Counted from the stretch's first letter, positions 16,547-25,266 are shown. The stretch is DNA of 36,149 bases from Promethearchaeota archaeon (GCA_016839635.1 JAEOTV010000130.1:1-36149), one strand, 5' to 3'. A program made the numbers and translations. The notes: generated by a model from the letters alone, not told the origin.

Positions 16547-18262
16547 TTATTTTTTTGCAAACGGTTCGAGATCTATAGCTTCGAATATATCATCAACAGA
16601 TTCAATTGTTCCTAAGAAATGCCATTCTCCCTCATCAACATTCTGACCAGATCCATATCTCAAAGCCATATTATAAAGCCTTTTAAAATTTTCATAATGT
16701 AACGCAATTCTATTCTCTGCGTAATCTCTTGCCGACCAAGTTGTTATTAGAAATTGCCAATCACTGCTTTCTAATAATAAAAGTTCTCTTACCATTTGTT
16801 TAAGAATTTTCAGCAAATTTGGATCTTTTGAATCTTTATATTTTGCGATTATATCTTCGCTCTTTGCTTCACATTCATATATTCTCTCCCATGTCCAAGT
16901 TGTCCACTCATTTAACCACACCCAATGAGAACTAGCTTGCCCCCATGAACCCTCAATCACAGAAACAACCTTATTAGGAGGGTTAGCTTCCAAATATATT
17001 CGAGAATTTGTCAATTCTATTTCGGGGTCATCTTCCATCCACCGTAAAATTCGAGCTAACCACCAGTTTCCTTCAAAAAACCAATGACCAAAGAGTTCAC
17101 AATCATATGGAGCCACTACAATGCCAGGATTGCCATATTTATCTTTATACTCACGCAATATATCCTTAGTAAGACTTAAATAATGATTTGCATTCTCATC
17201 TAGCTTGGGGGGGACATCTTCTGGCCAATATAGCATCTTCTTTCCCAGATCTAACTTTGGGCTAGTTACTTTCCAGTATCGTAGTCCTGAAGGCCAAGAT
17301 TTCTTGTGAAAATCTAAATATTCGGCACAACCAGGATATCCATGTTCTCCACTCCAGACTACAATACCTGTCTTTTCATCTCTGGTAAAGAATCCTACTG
17401 GTGCTCCTGTTGATGGATCTGTAGATACTAGATATGGTTCGTATTGAGACTTTTCAAATGAAGTTGGGATTTCTTCATATTGAGATTCAAATTGTTTCCA
17501 TAGTTCAGCGAGTAAGGGAAATCGCGCAGCATATACTCCTTGTGATTTACCCCCTAATAATAAAGCAGTATCAATGAAGAAATACTTCAAACCATTTTTC
17601 GCAAGGAAAAATTCAACACCTGGGCGATCATACTCTTCACCTGTTATTGGATTTTTCCAACGATATCCGGGACGATAGCCGCATTCAGGTAACCAAGCAC
17701 CTGTAGGGGCTCTTCCAAAATGTCGTTTGTAATTATCGACTGCAGTTTTAAATTGAGCATCAATTGAAGTTTCTTTAGAAAGTAGTGGAGCGTAACCATG
17801 AGTTGCTGCACATGTAATGATATCAACAAGCCCCATATCTTGTAGGTTTTTATATGCGCCCACGATATCTTTATTATATCTATTGAGGAAATTATCTCTT
17901 ACTCGGCTATAGAATTCCTGCCACCATTTTGTAAGTCTGATTCTTCCCTCATCATATTTATTTTCTGTAAATTCATCGTAATCTTGTGCAGCAGCGTTTA
18001 TTTTTTCTTCTAAATACCCCACAAATCCTTCAGTAAATTTAGGATTACGAAGCATTTCACATAATACTGGTGTGATCCCAATAGTGAGTTTTGGGTGATA
18101 TCCATCATCAATTAATTTATATAATTCAATTAAGAGTGGGATATATGTTTCTGCTGCCGCTTCATTAACCCAATCCATACCGTGGGGCCACACACCATGG
18201 CCAATTACCCAAGGTAAGTGAGAATGAAGTACTAAATTAAATGATCCTAAAATTTCAGCCAT
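16547..18262 (-). CDS. GH57 1,4-alpha-glucan branching enzyme (DUF1957 type)
   Basis: 571 residues. The GH57 motifs are in order: HSHLP (13-17), ATHGYAP (153-159), GAWLPECGY with nucleophile E193, APYDCELFGHWFFEGNWWL with acid/base D387, and SSDWQFLITTWSARDYAENR. The last motif and the C-terminal helical domain define the branching-enzyme branch rather than amylases. It forms alpha-1,6 branches in glycogen-like glucan in the cytosol. Length matches archaeal and thermophile homologues that lack extra C-terminal domains. Divergent from the phosphohexomutase homologue with a 224-base promoter gap; the pyrophosphorylase is about 2 kb away. No glycogen synthase is in the window. Confidence 0.95.
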   Translation of the reverse strand: MAEILGSFNLVLHSHLPWVIGHGVWPHGMDWVNEAAAETYIPLLIELYKLIDDGYHPKLTIGITPVLCEMLRNPKFTEGFVGYLEEKINAAAQDYDEFTENKYDEGRIRLTKWWQEFYSRVRDNFLNRYNKDIVGAYKNLQDMGLVDIITCAATHGYAPLLSKETSIDAQFKTAVDNYKRHFGRAPTGAWLPECGYRPGYRWKNPITGEEYDRPGVEFFLAKNGLKYFFIDTALLLGGKSQGVYAARFPLLAELWKQFESQYEEIPTSFEKSQYEPYLVSTDPSTGAPVGFFTRDEKTGIVVWSGEHGYPGCAEYLDFHKKSWPSGLRYWKVTSPKLDLGKKMLYWPEDVPPKLDENANHYLSLTKDILREYKDKYGNPGIVVAPYDCELFGHWFFEGNWWLARILRWMEDDPEIELTNSRIYLEANPPNKVVSVIEGSWGQASSHWVWLNEWTTWTWERIYECEAKSEDIIAKYKDSKDPNLLKILKQMVRELLLLESSDWQFLITTWSARDYAENRIALHYENFKRLYNMALRYGSGQNVDEGEWHFLGTIESVDDIFEAIDLEPFAKK

Positions 18263-18486
18263 AATTCATTACAATCTCTTATGAAAGTTTAATTTATCGA
18301 AATTCACAACTATTTTATAATTTATCATACCTTAAATATTGAAGAGAATCTTAAAGGTTTCAAAATCGTTAAAGTTATATATTCTTAATTAGCTTTTTAT
18401 CTTATATAGTTTCCAATTAAAACATTAACGAGAATTCAAAAAAGTAGGTCTTAATAATTCACAATCCAATAAAAAATCTTAATGAA

Positions 18487-19842
18487 TTGAAAAAGAAGGG
18501 TCGAATAATCGGGATAGCAAACTATGTTTTTACCCCCGAAATTTCGAGCTCTATTGGCTCAATTCATGGCAGTTTTTTCAAACCAGGAGAATCAGTTGTT
18601 ATGGGGAGAGATTTTCATAATGATAGCAGGATGTTGAAAAGGGCTTACACTTCAGGCATAATGTCTACTGGAATAAATCTTTTAAACCTTTCAGATTGCA
18701 CATTTCCGTTATTGCAGTTTACAATAAGACGATTTGGAGCGAGTGGAGGTTTCTATTTTTCAGGAGGGCATTTATACAGTGAAGATGTAGGAATTCGTTT
18801 CTTAGATGCGGGAGGAATTGAATTAGCACAATCAGAACTTCAAAGAATAATTGAATCTTACAATAACTACCCTCAACAAGTAAGAAGAGTTGATCCTAAA
18901 GAAATAGGGCAAATAACAGCAATACCACAAACAGCAGATATCTATATTAAATCTCTTCAACAATTTGTGGATAAAAAAAAGATTAAAAACGCGAAATTAA
19001 AGATAGTTGTGGATTGTTCTTATGGCCCAACAGGAAAAATAACTCCTCTTTTAATGAATGATATCGGTGTTGAGGTAATTGCTCTGAATACACATTACCG
19101 CGAAAGATCTTCTAGTCCCTTGCCTAGTATAAATACTATACGAAATACCGCAGATATCGTAAAAGCATCAAATAGTCATCTAGGTGTTTGTTTTGATGTA
19201 GATGGCTCAAGGATATTATTACTAGATGAAAATGGTTTGGAAATAAGTTTTGAAGATTTATTGATGCTTTTTATAACATTTGATAAAAGAATTCAAAAAT
19301 CTAAAGGAAGTACAATAATAATTACTCCCTCAATATCTCCAGTTGTAAAGAAGTTTGTTGAAGATAGTAATTTTCCTATAAAGGAGGTAGAAAATTATCC
19401 TGGGGAGATTTCAAGGCATATAAGAGAGGAAAGAGCATGCTTTGCAGCTGCAGATACATTGAAGTTTTATTTCAGTGAGTATGCCCCCTTTTCTGATGGT
19501 AATTTCATTTTACTTAAAGTTCTTGAAATCATGACCATTCAAGATGACCTAATTAGCTCTTTAACTAGAGGATTCCCAAAAGGGATAAAGATTAATAAAA
19601 CGATATCCGTTTCTTCAGATTTAATAAATAATATCCACAATCGCATAAGAGAATTAGCAGATCAAAACGGATATAAATATCATGACATAATTAATGAATT
19701 GAAGATCATTGAGGATGATACGTATATTATTATTAAAGTTGCGCTATATAGAAATGCTATTCTTCTTTCTGCTGAATCAGAAAATAAAGATAAGGCACAA
19801 AAAATGATTCTTAAGATTGAAAAGATGATTTCAGGACTTTAG
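18487..19842 (+). CDS. Divergent phosphohexomutase (PMM/PGM) homologue, probably catalytically altered
   Basis: 451 residues, start TTG (an ATG five bases earlier is out of frame and stops at once). Overall it follows the alpha-D-phosphohexomutase four-domain order, but key loops differ. The phosphoserine loop (family TASHNP) reads GGFYFSGGHLYSED (87-100). The metal loop (family DGDGDR) reads DVDGSR (237-242). The sugar-binding loop (family GEMSGH) is replaced by AAADTLKFYF near 320-329, though 'DGN' follows. The usual N-terminal FGTxGxRG is absent. It may be a pseudoenzyme with a regulatory or binding role, or use S92 as a shifted phosphoserine. Position opposite the branching enzyme suggests a part in glucan metabolism. 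No frameshift, so it is a maintained gene. Confidence 0.75.
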   Translation: MKKKGRIIGIANYVFTPEISSSIGSIHGSFFKPGESVVMGRDFHNDSRMLKRAYTSGIMSTGINLLNLSDCTFPLLQFTIRRFGASGGFYFSGGHLYSEDVGIRFLDAGGIELAQSELQRIIESYNNYPQQVRRVDPKEIGQITAIPQTADIYIKSLQQFVDKKKIKNAKLKIVVDCSYGPTGKITPLLMNDIGVEVIALNTHYRERSSSPLPSINTIRNTADIVKASNSHLGVCFDVDGSRILLLDENGLEISFEDLLMLFITFDKRIQKSKGSTIIITPSISPVVKKFVEDSNFPIKEVENYPGEISRHIREERACFAAADTLKFYFSEYAPFSDGNFILLKVLEIMTIQDDLISSLTRGFPKGIKINKTISVSSDLINNIHNRIRELADQNGYKYHDIINELKIIEDDTYIIIKVALYRNAILLSAESENKDKAQKMILKIEKMISGL

Positions 19843-20078
19843 AATTTAGACTCTATGATGATTTTATTTATGTGTACTATTAGAATTTTAAACTTTATCT
19901 CATTTATTCTAAATCCTTTCAAATTCATTTTCTACTAAGAAGGGTAAAAATGATTAATCAAGATATTTTGAATTATCATTACTAATAGCAATAGATTAAA
20001 AAAGTAAAGACTATACACTCTATAAAGTCTTAGAAGCTATTAACAAAATTATTAAACTATGCACAATTCATAATAACA

Positions 20079-21104
20079 ATGAGTTTGCTAAGGTATGTTT
20101 TAAAAAGAGTCTTATATGCAATACCTGTAGTATTTGGAGTCTTAACTATAACTTTTTTACTTTCAAGAGCAATGCCCGGAGATCCAGTTTTAGCATTATT
20201 AAGTCAAGCTCAAGTACGAATTACACCAGAGATTTATAATGCAATGGTACATCAATTAGGGCTTGATCAACCTCTTTATATACAATATTTTAGATATCTA
20301 TCAGATATTCTTACAGGAAATTGGGGTGAATCTGTTGCATATGCTCGAGGGTCAGATGTTTGGGAGTTGATAATTTTTAGATTACCCAAAACAATGGACC
20401 TTGCCATTTTTTCAATGATCATTGCCTCATATTTAGGTGTTAAGATCGGAATTATTTCAGCAACTCATAGGAATAAACTCAGAGATACTTTTTTTCGGAG
20501 TATTGGCATTATAGGAGTTGCTTTTCCCGTTTTTGTATTAGGAATGCTATTGCAATATTGGGTAGGATATAAATGGAATTTATTTCCAGTAACATACTAT
20601 AAAACTATAGAATATCTGGATCCTCCATTTGTAACAGGATTTTATATTATTGATGCATTTTTAGCAGGGGAACTATATAAAATTCCAGATTATTTATATC
20701 ATTTGGCAATGCCTGTATTTTGTTTGACGTTTGTTACCCTTGCGGGAATTGTAAGACAAACTCGCTCTAGCATGTTAGAGGTTTTACAACAGGATTATAT
20801 AAGAACAGCGAGAGCAAAGGGATGTATTGAAAAAGTAGTAATTCGAAATCATGCATTAAGAAATTCCATGATTCCAACTGTTACTGTTATAGGCTTAAAT
20901 TTTGCTACAACATTATCTGGAGCCGTTCTTTTAGAATCTACTTTTGGTTTACGTGGAATAGGTTTATTATTAATTGACGCTGCAGCAACAAATGATTATT
21001 GGTTAATAAATGCATGCATGATTGTTTTAGCACTTATTTATGTAGTTACTGCTCTAGTAGTTGATATCTTATATGGCTTTATAGATCCCCGAATTAGATA
21101 TTAG
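20079..21104 (+). CDS. dppB: DppB/OppB-type ABC transporter permease, copy 1
   Basis: 341 residues with six membrane segments: TM1 (about 9-29), then a loop with FLLSRAMPGDPV and LGLDQPLYIQYFRYL typical of DppB N-termini, then five further TMs. The EAA loop that contacts the ATPase is present (QQDYIRTARAKGCIEKVVIRNHALRNSMIPT). It is the DppB half of a dipeptide/oligopeptide or nickel permease; DppC, the ATPases and a binding protein are not in the window. A second copy of the same length follows after 201 bases. Archaeal members may import peptides or sugars. ATG start, no SD site. Confidence 0.92.
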   Translation: MSLLRYVLKRVLYAIPVVFGVLTITFLLSRAMPGDPVLALLSQAQVRITPEIYNAMVHQLGLDQPLYIQYFRYLSDILTGNWGESVAYARGSDVWELIIFRLPKTMDLAIFSMIIASYLGVKIGIISATHRNKLRDTFFRSIGIIGVAFPVFVLGMLLQYWVGYKWNLFPVTYYKTIEYLDPPFVTGFYIIDAFLAGELYKIPDYLYHLAMPVFCLTFVTLAGIVRQTRSSMLEVLQQDYIRTARAKGCIEKVVIRNHALRNSMIPTVTVIGLNFATTLSGAVLLESTFGLRGIGLLLIDAAATNDYWLINACMIVLALIYVVTALVVDILYGFIDPRIRY

Positions 21105-21143
21105 AACTAATTTCCCTAAAGGAGTTATTAATTTCAGCTAAGT

Positions 21144-21158
21144 TATTTCTAAGAAATA
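21144..21158. promoter_or_regulatory. 15-base palindrome between the two permease genes
   Basis: TATTTCT-A-AGAAATA, a perfect 7-bp inverted repeat centred on one base, 40 bases after permease copy 1. A second, related palindrome lies 64 bases further on. Possible operator for copy 2, or a 3'-end structure. Confidence 0.35.
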
Positions 21159-21221
21159 TTAAATCGAAAAGGATTTTAACTATTAAATCAATTTTATGGG
21201 ACAGAAAATTAAGTTGGTATA

Positions 21222-21237
21222 TTTCTTAGGTAAGAAA
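21222..21237. promoter_or_regulatory. 16-base palindrome upstream of permease copy 2
   Basis: TTTCTTA-GG-TAAGAAA, a perfect 7-bp inverted repeat. It sits just before a TATA-like AATTATATATAAAAA stretch (21240-21254), a place typical for an archaeal repressor or activator site. Confidence 0.4.
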
Positions 21238-21305
21238 CTTAATTATATATAAAAATCAATAAGAAATTATAAAAAATTATTAACTCTAAATAATATATAT
21301 AAATA

Positions 21306-22331
21306 ATGAGTTTCCTAGGATATATTTTTAAAAGGATTCTGTTAACTATCCCTGTAGTTTTAGGAGTTTTAACGATAACTTTTTTCCTTTCAAGATTAAT
21401 GCCTGGAGACCCTGTGATGCAATTATTATTACAAGCACAAGTAAGACCTGATCCTTGGATGTATAATCAAATTGTTAATCAATTAGGTCTTAACCTCCCC
21501 CTTCATCTACAATATTTTAAATACTTAGCTGATGTTTTTACAGGAAATTGGGGTGAATCTATCGTATATGCTCGAGGAACAGATGTCTGGGAGTTAATTA
21601 TTTTTAGATTACCTAAAACAATAGATCTTGCCTTTTTCGCAATGATTATTGCCTCATTTGTTGGAATTAAAATAGGTATCATATCTGCAACTCATAGAAA
21701 TAAGATCAGAGACACTGTTTTTCGGAGTATTGGTATTATTGGAGTTGCTTTTCCAGTATTTGTATTAGGAATGCTACTACAATATTGGGTAGCATATCAA
21801 TTTCCTCTTTTTCCAATGGCTTCTTATAAATCTATAATATATACTGACCCTTCTTTTGTAACTGGTTTTTATATGATTGATGCACTTATAGCGGGGGAAT
21901 TCTATAAAATACCAGATTATCTGTATCATCTGATTTTACCCATATTTTGTTTGACGTTTGTTACTCTTGCGGGAATTGTAAGACAAACTCGTTCTAGCAT
22001 GTTAGAAGTTTTACAACAAGATTATATAAGAACCGCAAAATCAAAGGGATGTTCTAAAAAAAAAGTTATTAAAAAGCATGCCTTAAAGAATTCATTAATT
22101 CCTACTGTTACTGTTATTGGATTAAATGTTGCTACCCTATTATCGGGAACTGTTCTAATAGAATCTACTTTTGGTTTACCAGGAATGGGATTATTATTAG
22201 TTGAAGCTGCTCTCTTTAGAGATTATTGGTTATTAATCTCATGTATGGTTGTCTTAGCGTTTATTTATATATTTACAACCTTGGTACTAGACATTATTTA
22301 TGGAATCATAGACCCCAGAATTAGATTTTAA
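21306..22331 (+). CDS. dppB: DppB/OppB-type ABC transporter permease, copy 2
   Basis: 341 residues, alignable with copy 1 from end to end without gaps; most positions are identical, including the whole EAA loop region (LQQDYIRTAKSKGCSKKKVI), and long DNA stretches match near 21950-22040. Differences cluster in the loops after TM1 and before the EAA loop, which are the parts expected to meet substrate or partner subunits. This is a recent tandem duplication of one permease half. Two DppB-type subunits cannot replace DppB plus DppC by known rules, so each copy probably pairs with a DppC encoded elsewhere. It has its own upstream palindromes and TATA-like box. Confidence 0.92.
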   Translation: MSFLGYIFKRILLTIPVVLGVLTITFFLSRLMPGDPVMQLLLQAQVRPDPWMYNQIVNQLGLNLPLHLQYFKYLADVFTGNWGESIVYARGTDVWELIIFRLPKTIDLAFFAMIIASFVGIKIGIISATHRNKIRDTVFRSIGIIGVAFPVFVLGMLLQYWVAYQFPLFPMASYKSIIYTDPSFVTGFYMIDALIAGEFYKIPDYLYHLILPIFCLTFVTLAGIVRQTRSSMLEVLQQDYIRTAKSKGCSKKKVIKKHALKNSLIPTVTVIGLNVATLLSGTVLIESTFGLPGMGLLLVEAALFRDYWLLISCMVVLAFIYIFTTLVLDIIYGIIDPRIRF

Positions 22332-22519
22332 AGTTTTTATCATCTTTTCAGTTTTATTATTTATAAGTTTAAAAAGAATTCTTGATCTCGAAGTAAAATG
22401 ATCTAGACACAATTGTTTCATTTTTGGTCTAATATAGAGTTAAGGTTTAAAATAAATAGAATAAATTATATTATAATATTAAAATATCTTACAATCCAAA
22501 AAAAAAAGTTGATAAAATC

Positions 22520-23185
22520 ATGGCATTTGACATTCCTAGTGTAATAATTTTGATAGCTTTAGTTATTATATTTATGATCTTCTTGGTTTTTGACTTATTT
22601 GGTAGGAATGAGAAATATGGGTATTTAGCTTATCCTGTTGCTGTAATACCGATTAATTATTTTTGGGGTATGGGAGGAGATCCACTCTTTGCATATATCC
22701 TCCTATTCGCATTGTGGATTGTTACAATACTCCGAGATACAATAGGTATACATCGTAAAAAACAAAAAGAAATTAATGAGATACTAATGTACTTAGCTAT
22801 AAGTATTCTACTGCAATTAATTATCAGCGCTATAATTCCAGAAGCTAATTCTGCTTTGCAAGCTAACGTAGAAAAAATTTGGTTTTTTTGGTTACCTAAT
22901 GTACATTCAGTTATTTTTGACCCAGCTATAGCTGTAACTTTCAGAATTGCTGCTACAATATTAATATTCTTTGTAATTGTGCCTTTAATCCTAGATATTA
23001 GAGACGAGGAAGTACCCTTACCTATTATTATTATATTTGTGGTAATATTCATTGTTCCTTTTCTTTATCTAAGTTATGTATGGATACCAGATCCAGCGAG
23101 TTACTGGACATTAACTTTCCTATTCTTAGTTGTGTTATTTCTAATCTTACTTCTTATAACAAGAAGCGGTCTGGAGACAAAATAA
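22520..23185 (+). CDS. Unknown multi-pass membrane protein
   Basis: 221 residues with six or seven hydrophobic helices (about 6-26, 35-50, 58-72, 85-104, 135-157, 166-188, 195-215). Short loops hold charged clusters (HRKKQKE; DIRDEE). There is no signal peptide, catalytic motif or family signature that I recognise. It follows the two permease genes on the same strand after 188 bases, so it may be an accessory protein to the transporter, but its own upstream AT-rich region could be a promoter. A T-rich terminator follows before radA. Confidence 0.65.
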   Translation: MAFDIPSVIILIALVIIFMIFLVFDLFGRNEKYGYLAYPVAVIPINYFWGMGGDPLFAYILLFALWIVTILRDTIGIHRKKQKEINEILMYLAISILLQLIISAIIPEANSALQANVEKIWFFWLPNVHSVIFDPAIAVTFRIAATILIFFVIVPLILDIRDEEVPLPIIIIFVVIFIVPFLYLSYVWIPDPASYWTLTFLFLVVLFLILLLITRSGLETK

Positions 23186-23188
23186 GAA

Positions 23189-23246
23189 ATATTTTTTATT
23201 CTTCTATTAAATTTTTATTATTATTTTTATATTTATTTCTTGATAA
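23189..23246 (+). terminator. T-rich terminator before radA
   Basis: Several T-runs of five to six bases within 58 bases, immediately after the membrane protein stop. Fits archaeal termination, separating this gene from radA. Confidence 0.5.
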
Positions 23247-23298
23247 AATATCAAATTTATCTGGAATTCAAATAGAAGTTTACACTTAATATAATATA

Positions 23299-24297
23299 AT
23301 GGCAAAAAAAAAAGTTCAGCTCGAGGATACAAACGGTAAAGAAATTAGTAAGTCAGAATCCTCTTATACTTTAAAAGATCTTCCAGGAGTGGGAGAAGCA
23401 ACTGTAAAAAAGTTAGAAGAAGCGGGAATCTTATCCATTAGAACCCTTGCTATCTATCCATTAAATAAATTGATGGATGAAGCAGGTATTGGAGAAAAAA
23501 CCGCAGAAAAAATAATTAAAGTTGCCCAAGATATCGAAAAAATGGGATTTAAATCAGCTGATAAAATATGGGAAAAAAGAAAAACATTACATAAATTAAC
23601 TACAGGTAGTCAGAATTTAGACGATTTATTAATAGGTGGATTTGAGCCCGGAGCAGTTACAGAAATTTTTGGGGAATATAGAACTGGAAAGACACAACTA
23701 GCCCATCAATTGTGTGTTAATGTTCAACTTTCTTATGAGGAAGGAGGATTAGAAGGTGGAGCATTGTATATAGATACTGAAGGAACCTTTAGACCAGAAA
23801 GAATAATTCAAATGGCTCTTGGAAAAGATTTAGATCATAACTTGACTCTGAAAAAAATTACTGTCGGAAGGGCTTATAATAGTAATCATCAGATTTTATT
23901 AGCTAAAGAAGCTCCTAAAATTATAAGTGAAAAGAAAATAAAGTTAATTATAGTAGATTCACTCATAGGCCACTTTCGTAGTGAATATATCGGTAGAGGG
24001 ACTTTAGCAAACCGACAGCAAATTATTAATACTCATATACATGATCTATTAAGATTGACTGAAATTTATGATGAATTAGCAGTTGTATTTACAAATCAGG
24101 TTTCTGCTAAACCAGATGTGTTCTATGGAAATCCATTAACGCATACTGGGGGACATGTTGTAGCTCATGGTGCAACAATACGCATATTTCTACGAAAGGG
24201 AAAAGGGGAACAGCGAGTTGCTAAGGTTGTAGATGCCCCACATATACCTGAAAGTGATGCAGTTTTTTCTATTACTGAGGACGGTATAACAGATTAA
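23299..24297 (+). CDS. radA: DNA repair and recombination protein RadA
   Basis: 332 residues, the archaeal RadA length, without intein. Residues 24-78 are the N-terminal helix-hairpin-helix domain (LKDLPGVGEATVKKLEEAGI). The polymerisation motif is GFKSAD (83-88). Walker A is GEYRTGKT (125-132), where GEFGSGKT is usual, and Walker B is LIIVDS (about 201-206). L2-loop and C-terminal features (AVVFTNQVSAKPD; GGHVVAHGATIRIFLRKGKGEQR) are intact. It forms the ATP-dependent recombinase filament on single-stranded DNA. A TATA-like AT stretch lies directly before the ATG, which has no SD site. It converges with the OsmC genes, leaving 13 bases. Confidence 0.97.
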   Translation: MAKKKVQLEDTNGKEISKSESSYTLKDLPGVGEATVKKLEEAGILSIRTLAIYPLNKLMDEAGIGEKTAEKIIKVAQDIEKMGFKSADKIWEKRKTLHKLTTGSQNLDDLLIGGFEPGAVTEIFGEYRTGKTQLAHQLCVNVQLSYEEGGLEGGALYIDTEGTFRPERIIQMALGKDLDHNLTLKKITVGRAYNSNHQILLAKEAPKIISEKKIKLIIVDSLIGHFRSEYIGRGTLANRQQIINTHIHDLLRLTEIYDELAVVFTNQVSAKPDVFYGNPLTHTGGHVVAHGATIRIFLRKGKGEQRVAKVVDAPHIPESDAVFSITEDGITD

Positions 24298-24310
24298 CTT
24301 AAAAAAAGAT

Positions 24311-24748
24311 TTAATAAATTAAATTAGTACTTATTTCAATTCCTTCTTTTATAGATTCTGAAATGATGCAGAATTGCTCAAAAAATTTCTGACATTGTTC
24401 TGCTCTTTTACGCATTTTTGGGCTATCAATCTTTGGCTGTAATTCTATATTTATTTTCTTTATCCTCCAAAATCCCTTTTCATTTCGTTTACTTGTGATA
24501 AAAGCTTTTCCTTCGAAATCAGATAATGAGAAATTTTTTTTTTGTAGACAAAATGCAAAACTTGCTCCCATGCATCCTAGCAAAGATAATGCTAAGAGTT
24601 TTGAAGGATTTGGTCCAATTTTATCTTTTGATTTTTTATGTCGGTCATCAATAAATAAATTGTCCATTTTAATTTGCCCAAGATCGCACTTAAATAGCAT
24701 TTCTTCTTCTAATCTTATACCAACTTCAGATTTATATTCATCTGGCAA
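24311..24748 (-). CDS. OsmC-family protein, paralogue 1
   Basis: 145 residues, start TTG, closed upstream by TAA and preceded by a clear GGTGA site. The OsmC/Ohr fold signature is present: beta-rich N-terminus (GIRLEEEMLFKCDLG), then GPNPSKLLALSLLGCMGASFAFCL with reactive C59, and FEQFCIISESIKEGI with the second cysteine C127. OsmC proteins are thiol peroxidases that reduce organic hydroperoxides, and both redox cysteines are kept. It is the last gene of a seven-gene minus-strand run and the third of three neighbouring OsmC-like genes. Substrate and electron donor are unknown; a sulfur-carrier or other thiol role is also possible. Confidence 0.88.
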   Translation of the reverse strand: MPDEYKSEVGIRLEEEMLFKCDLGQIKMDNLFIDDRHKKSKDKIGPNPSKLLALSLLGCMGASFAFCLQKKNFSLSDFEGKAFITSKRNEKGFWRIKKINIELQPKIDSPKMRKRAEQCQKFFEQFCIISESIKEGIEISTNLIY

Positions 24749-24755
24749 GTCTTAT

Positions 24756-24760
24756 TCACC
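24756..24760 (-). promoter_or_regulatory. Shine-Dalgarno site fixing the TTG start of OsmC paralogue 1
   Basis: GGTGA on the minus strand, 7 bases before the TTG at 24748. It anchors the alignment used to place the start of paralogue 2. Confidence 0.65.
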
Positions 24761-24788
24761 TTTATTAAAAAAAGATAAAAACAATGAA

Positions 24789-25256
24789 TTAAATATCAAT
24801 ACTAACGTTTACATCGACACCAGCACGAACAGATTGTGTTACAGTACAATATTGCTCAAAAAAACTTACACCATCTTTAGTTACTTTTAAACATTGTTTT
24901 GCTCTTTTAAGTACTTCTGGATCTTCTATTCTTGGTTCAATATTTACATCAATTTTTTTAATTCTCCAGAATCCTTTTTTATTTCGTGTGATAGTAACTT
25001 CCGCTTCACTATTGAAATCATCTACTCTAAAATTTCTTTTCTTTAAACAAAAAATAAAACTTGCACTCAAACATCCTAAAATACCTAATGCAAGCATTCT
25101 TGATGGATTTGGTCCTAACATATCAACTTCGTCATGATGTTCCTCATCTATATAACAATCTTTAACCTTCATATTTCCTAAATCGCATTTAAATATCATT
25201 TGCGAATCTAAATCATCTAGTTTTATACCAACTTTAGTTTTCATCTCGTTTGAAAT
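24789..25256 (-). CDS. OsmC-family protein, paralogue 2, probable ATT start
   Basis: About 155 residues from ATT at 25256. The GTG at 25265 lies inside the GGTGAT SD site itself, and the ATG at 25244 is 16 bases from it. The paralogue begins MPDEYKSEVGIRL (TTG start) and this protein reads I-SNEMKTKVGIKL, so the ATT codon falls exactly on the paralogue's first residue. Body: GPNPSRMLALGILGCLSASFIFCL with the reactive Cys, and FEQYCTVTQSVRAGVDV with the partner Cys. An acidic/His loop (IDEEHHDEVD) is more pronounced than in paralogue 1. Likely a thiol peroxidase like its neighbour; the two probably arose by tandem duplication. The gap to paralogue 1 is 40 bases. Confidence 0.85.
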   Translation of the reverse strand: MSNEMKTKVGIKLDDLDSQMIFKCDLGNMKVKDCYIDEEHHDEVDMLGPNPSRMLALGILGCLSASFIFCLKKRNFRVDDFNSEAEVTITRNKKGFWRIKKIDVNIEPRIEDPEVLKRAKQCLKVTKDGVSFFEQYCTVTQSVRAGVDVNVSIDI

Positions 25257-25260
25257 AAAT

Positions 25261-25266
25261 ATCACC
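25261..25266 (-). promoter_or_regulatory. Shine-Dalgarno site overlapping a decoy GTG
   Basis: GGTGAT on the minus strand, 4 bases before the ATT at 25256. A GTG that could be called as start is part of this site. Confidence 0.55.

Noticed and set aside
19950..19985. A tiny frame (11 codons) after GGGTAAAA.
   Set aside because: Too short, with no conserved features; probably chance in AT-rich DNA.
22657..23052. A 131-codon frame opposite the membrane protein gene.
   Set aside because: Mirror of a hydrophobic gene; composition is that of an antisense shadow and the plus-strand gene is clearly better.
23080..23289. A 69-codon frame overlapping the end of the membrane protein gene.
   Set aside because: Its first third is the real gene read in another frame and the rest comes from a T-rich spacer; no family resemblance.
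25263..25265. GTG as start of OsmC paralogue 2.
   Set aside because: It is part of the GGTGAT ribosome site, and the paralogue alignment places the start three codons later.
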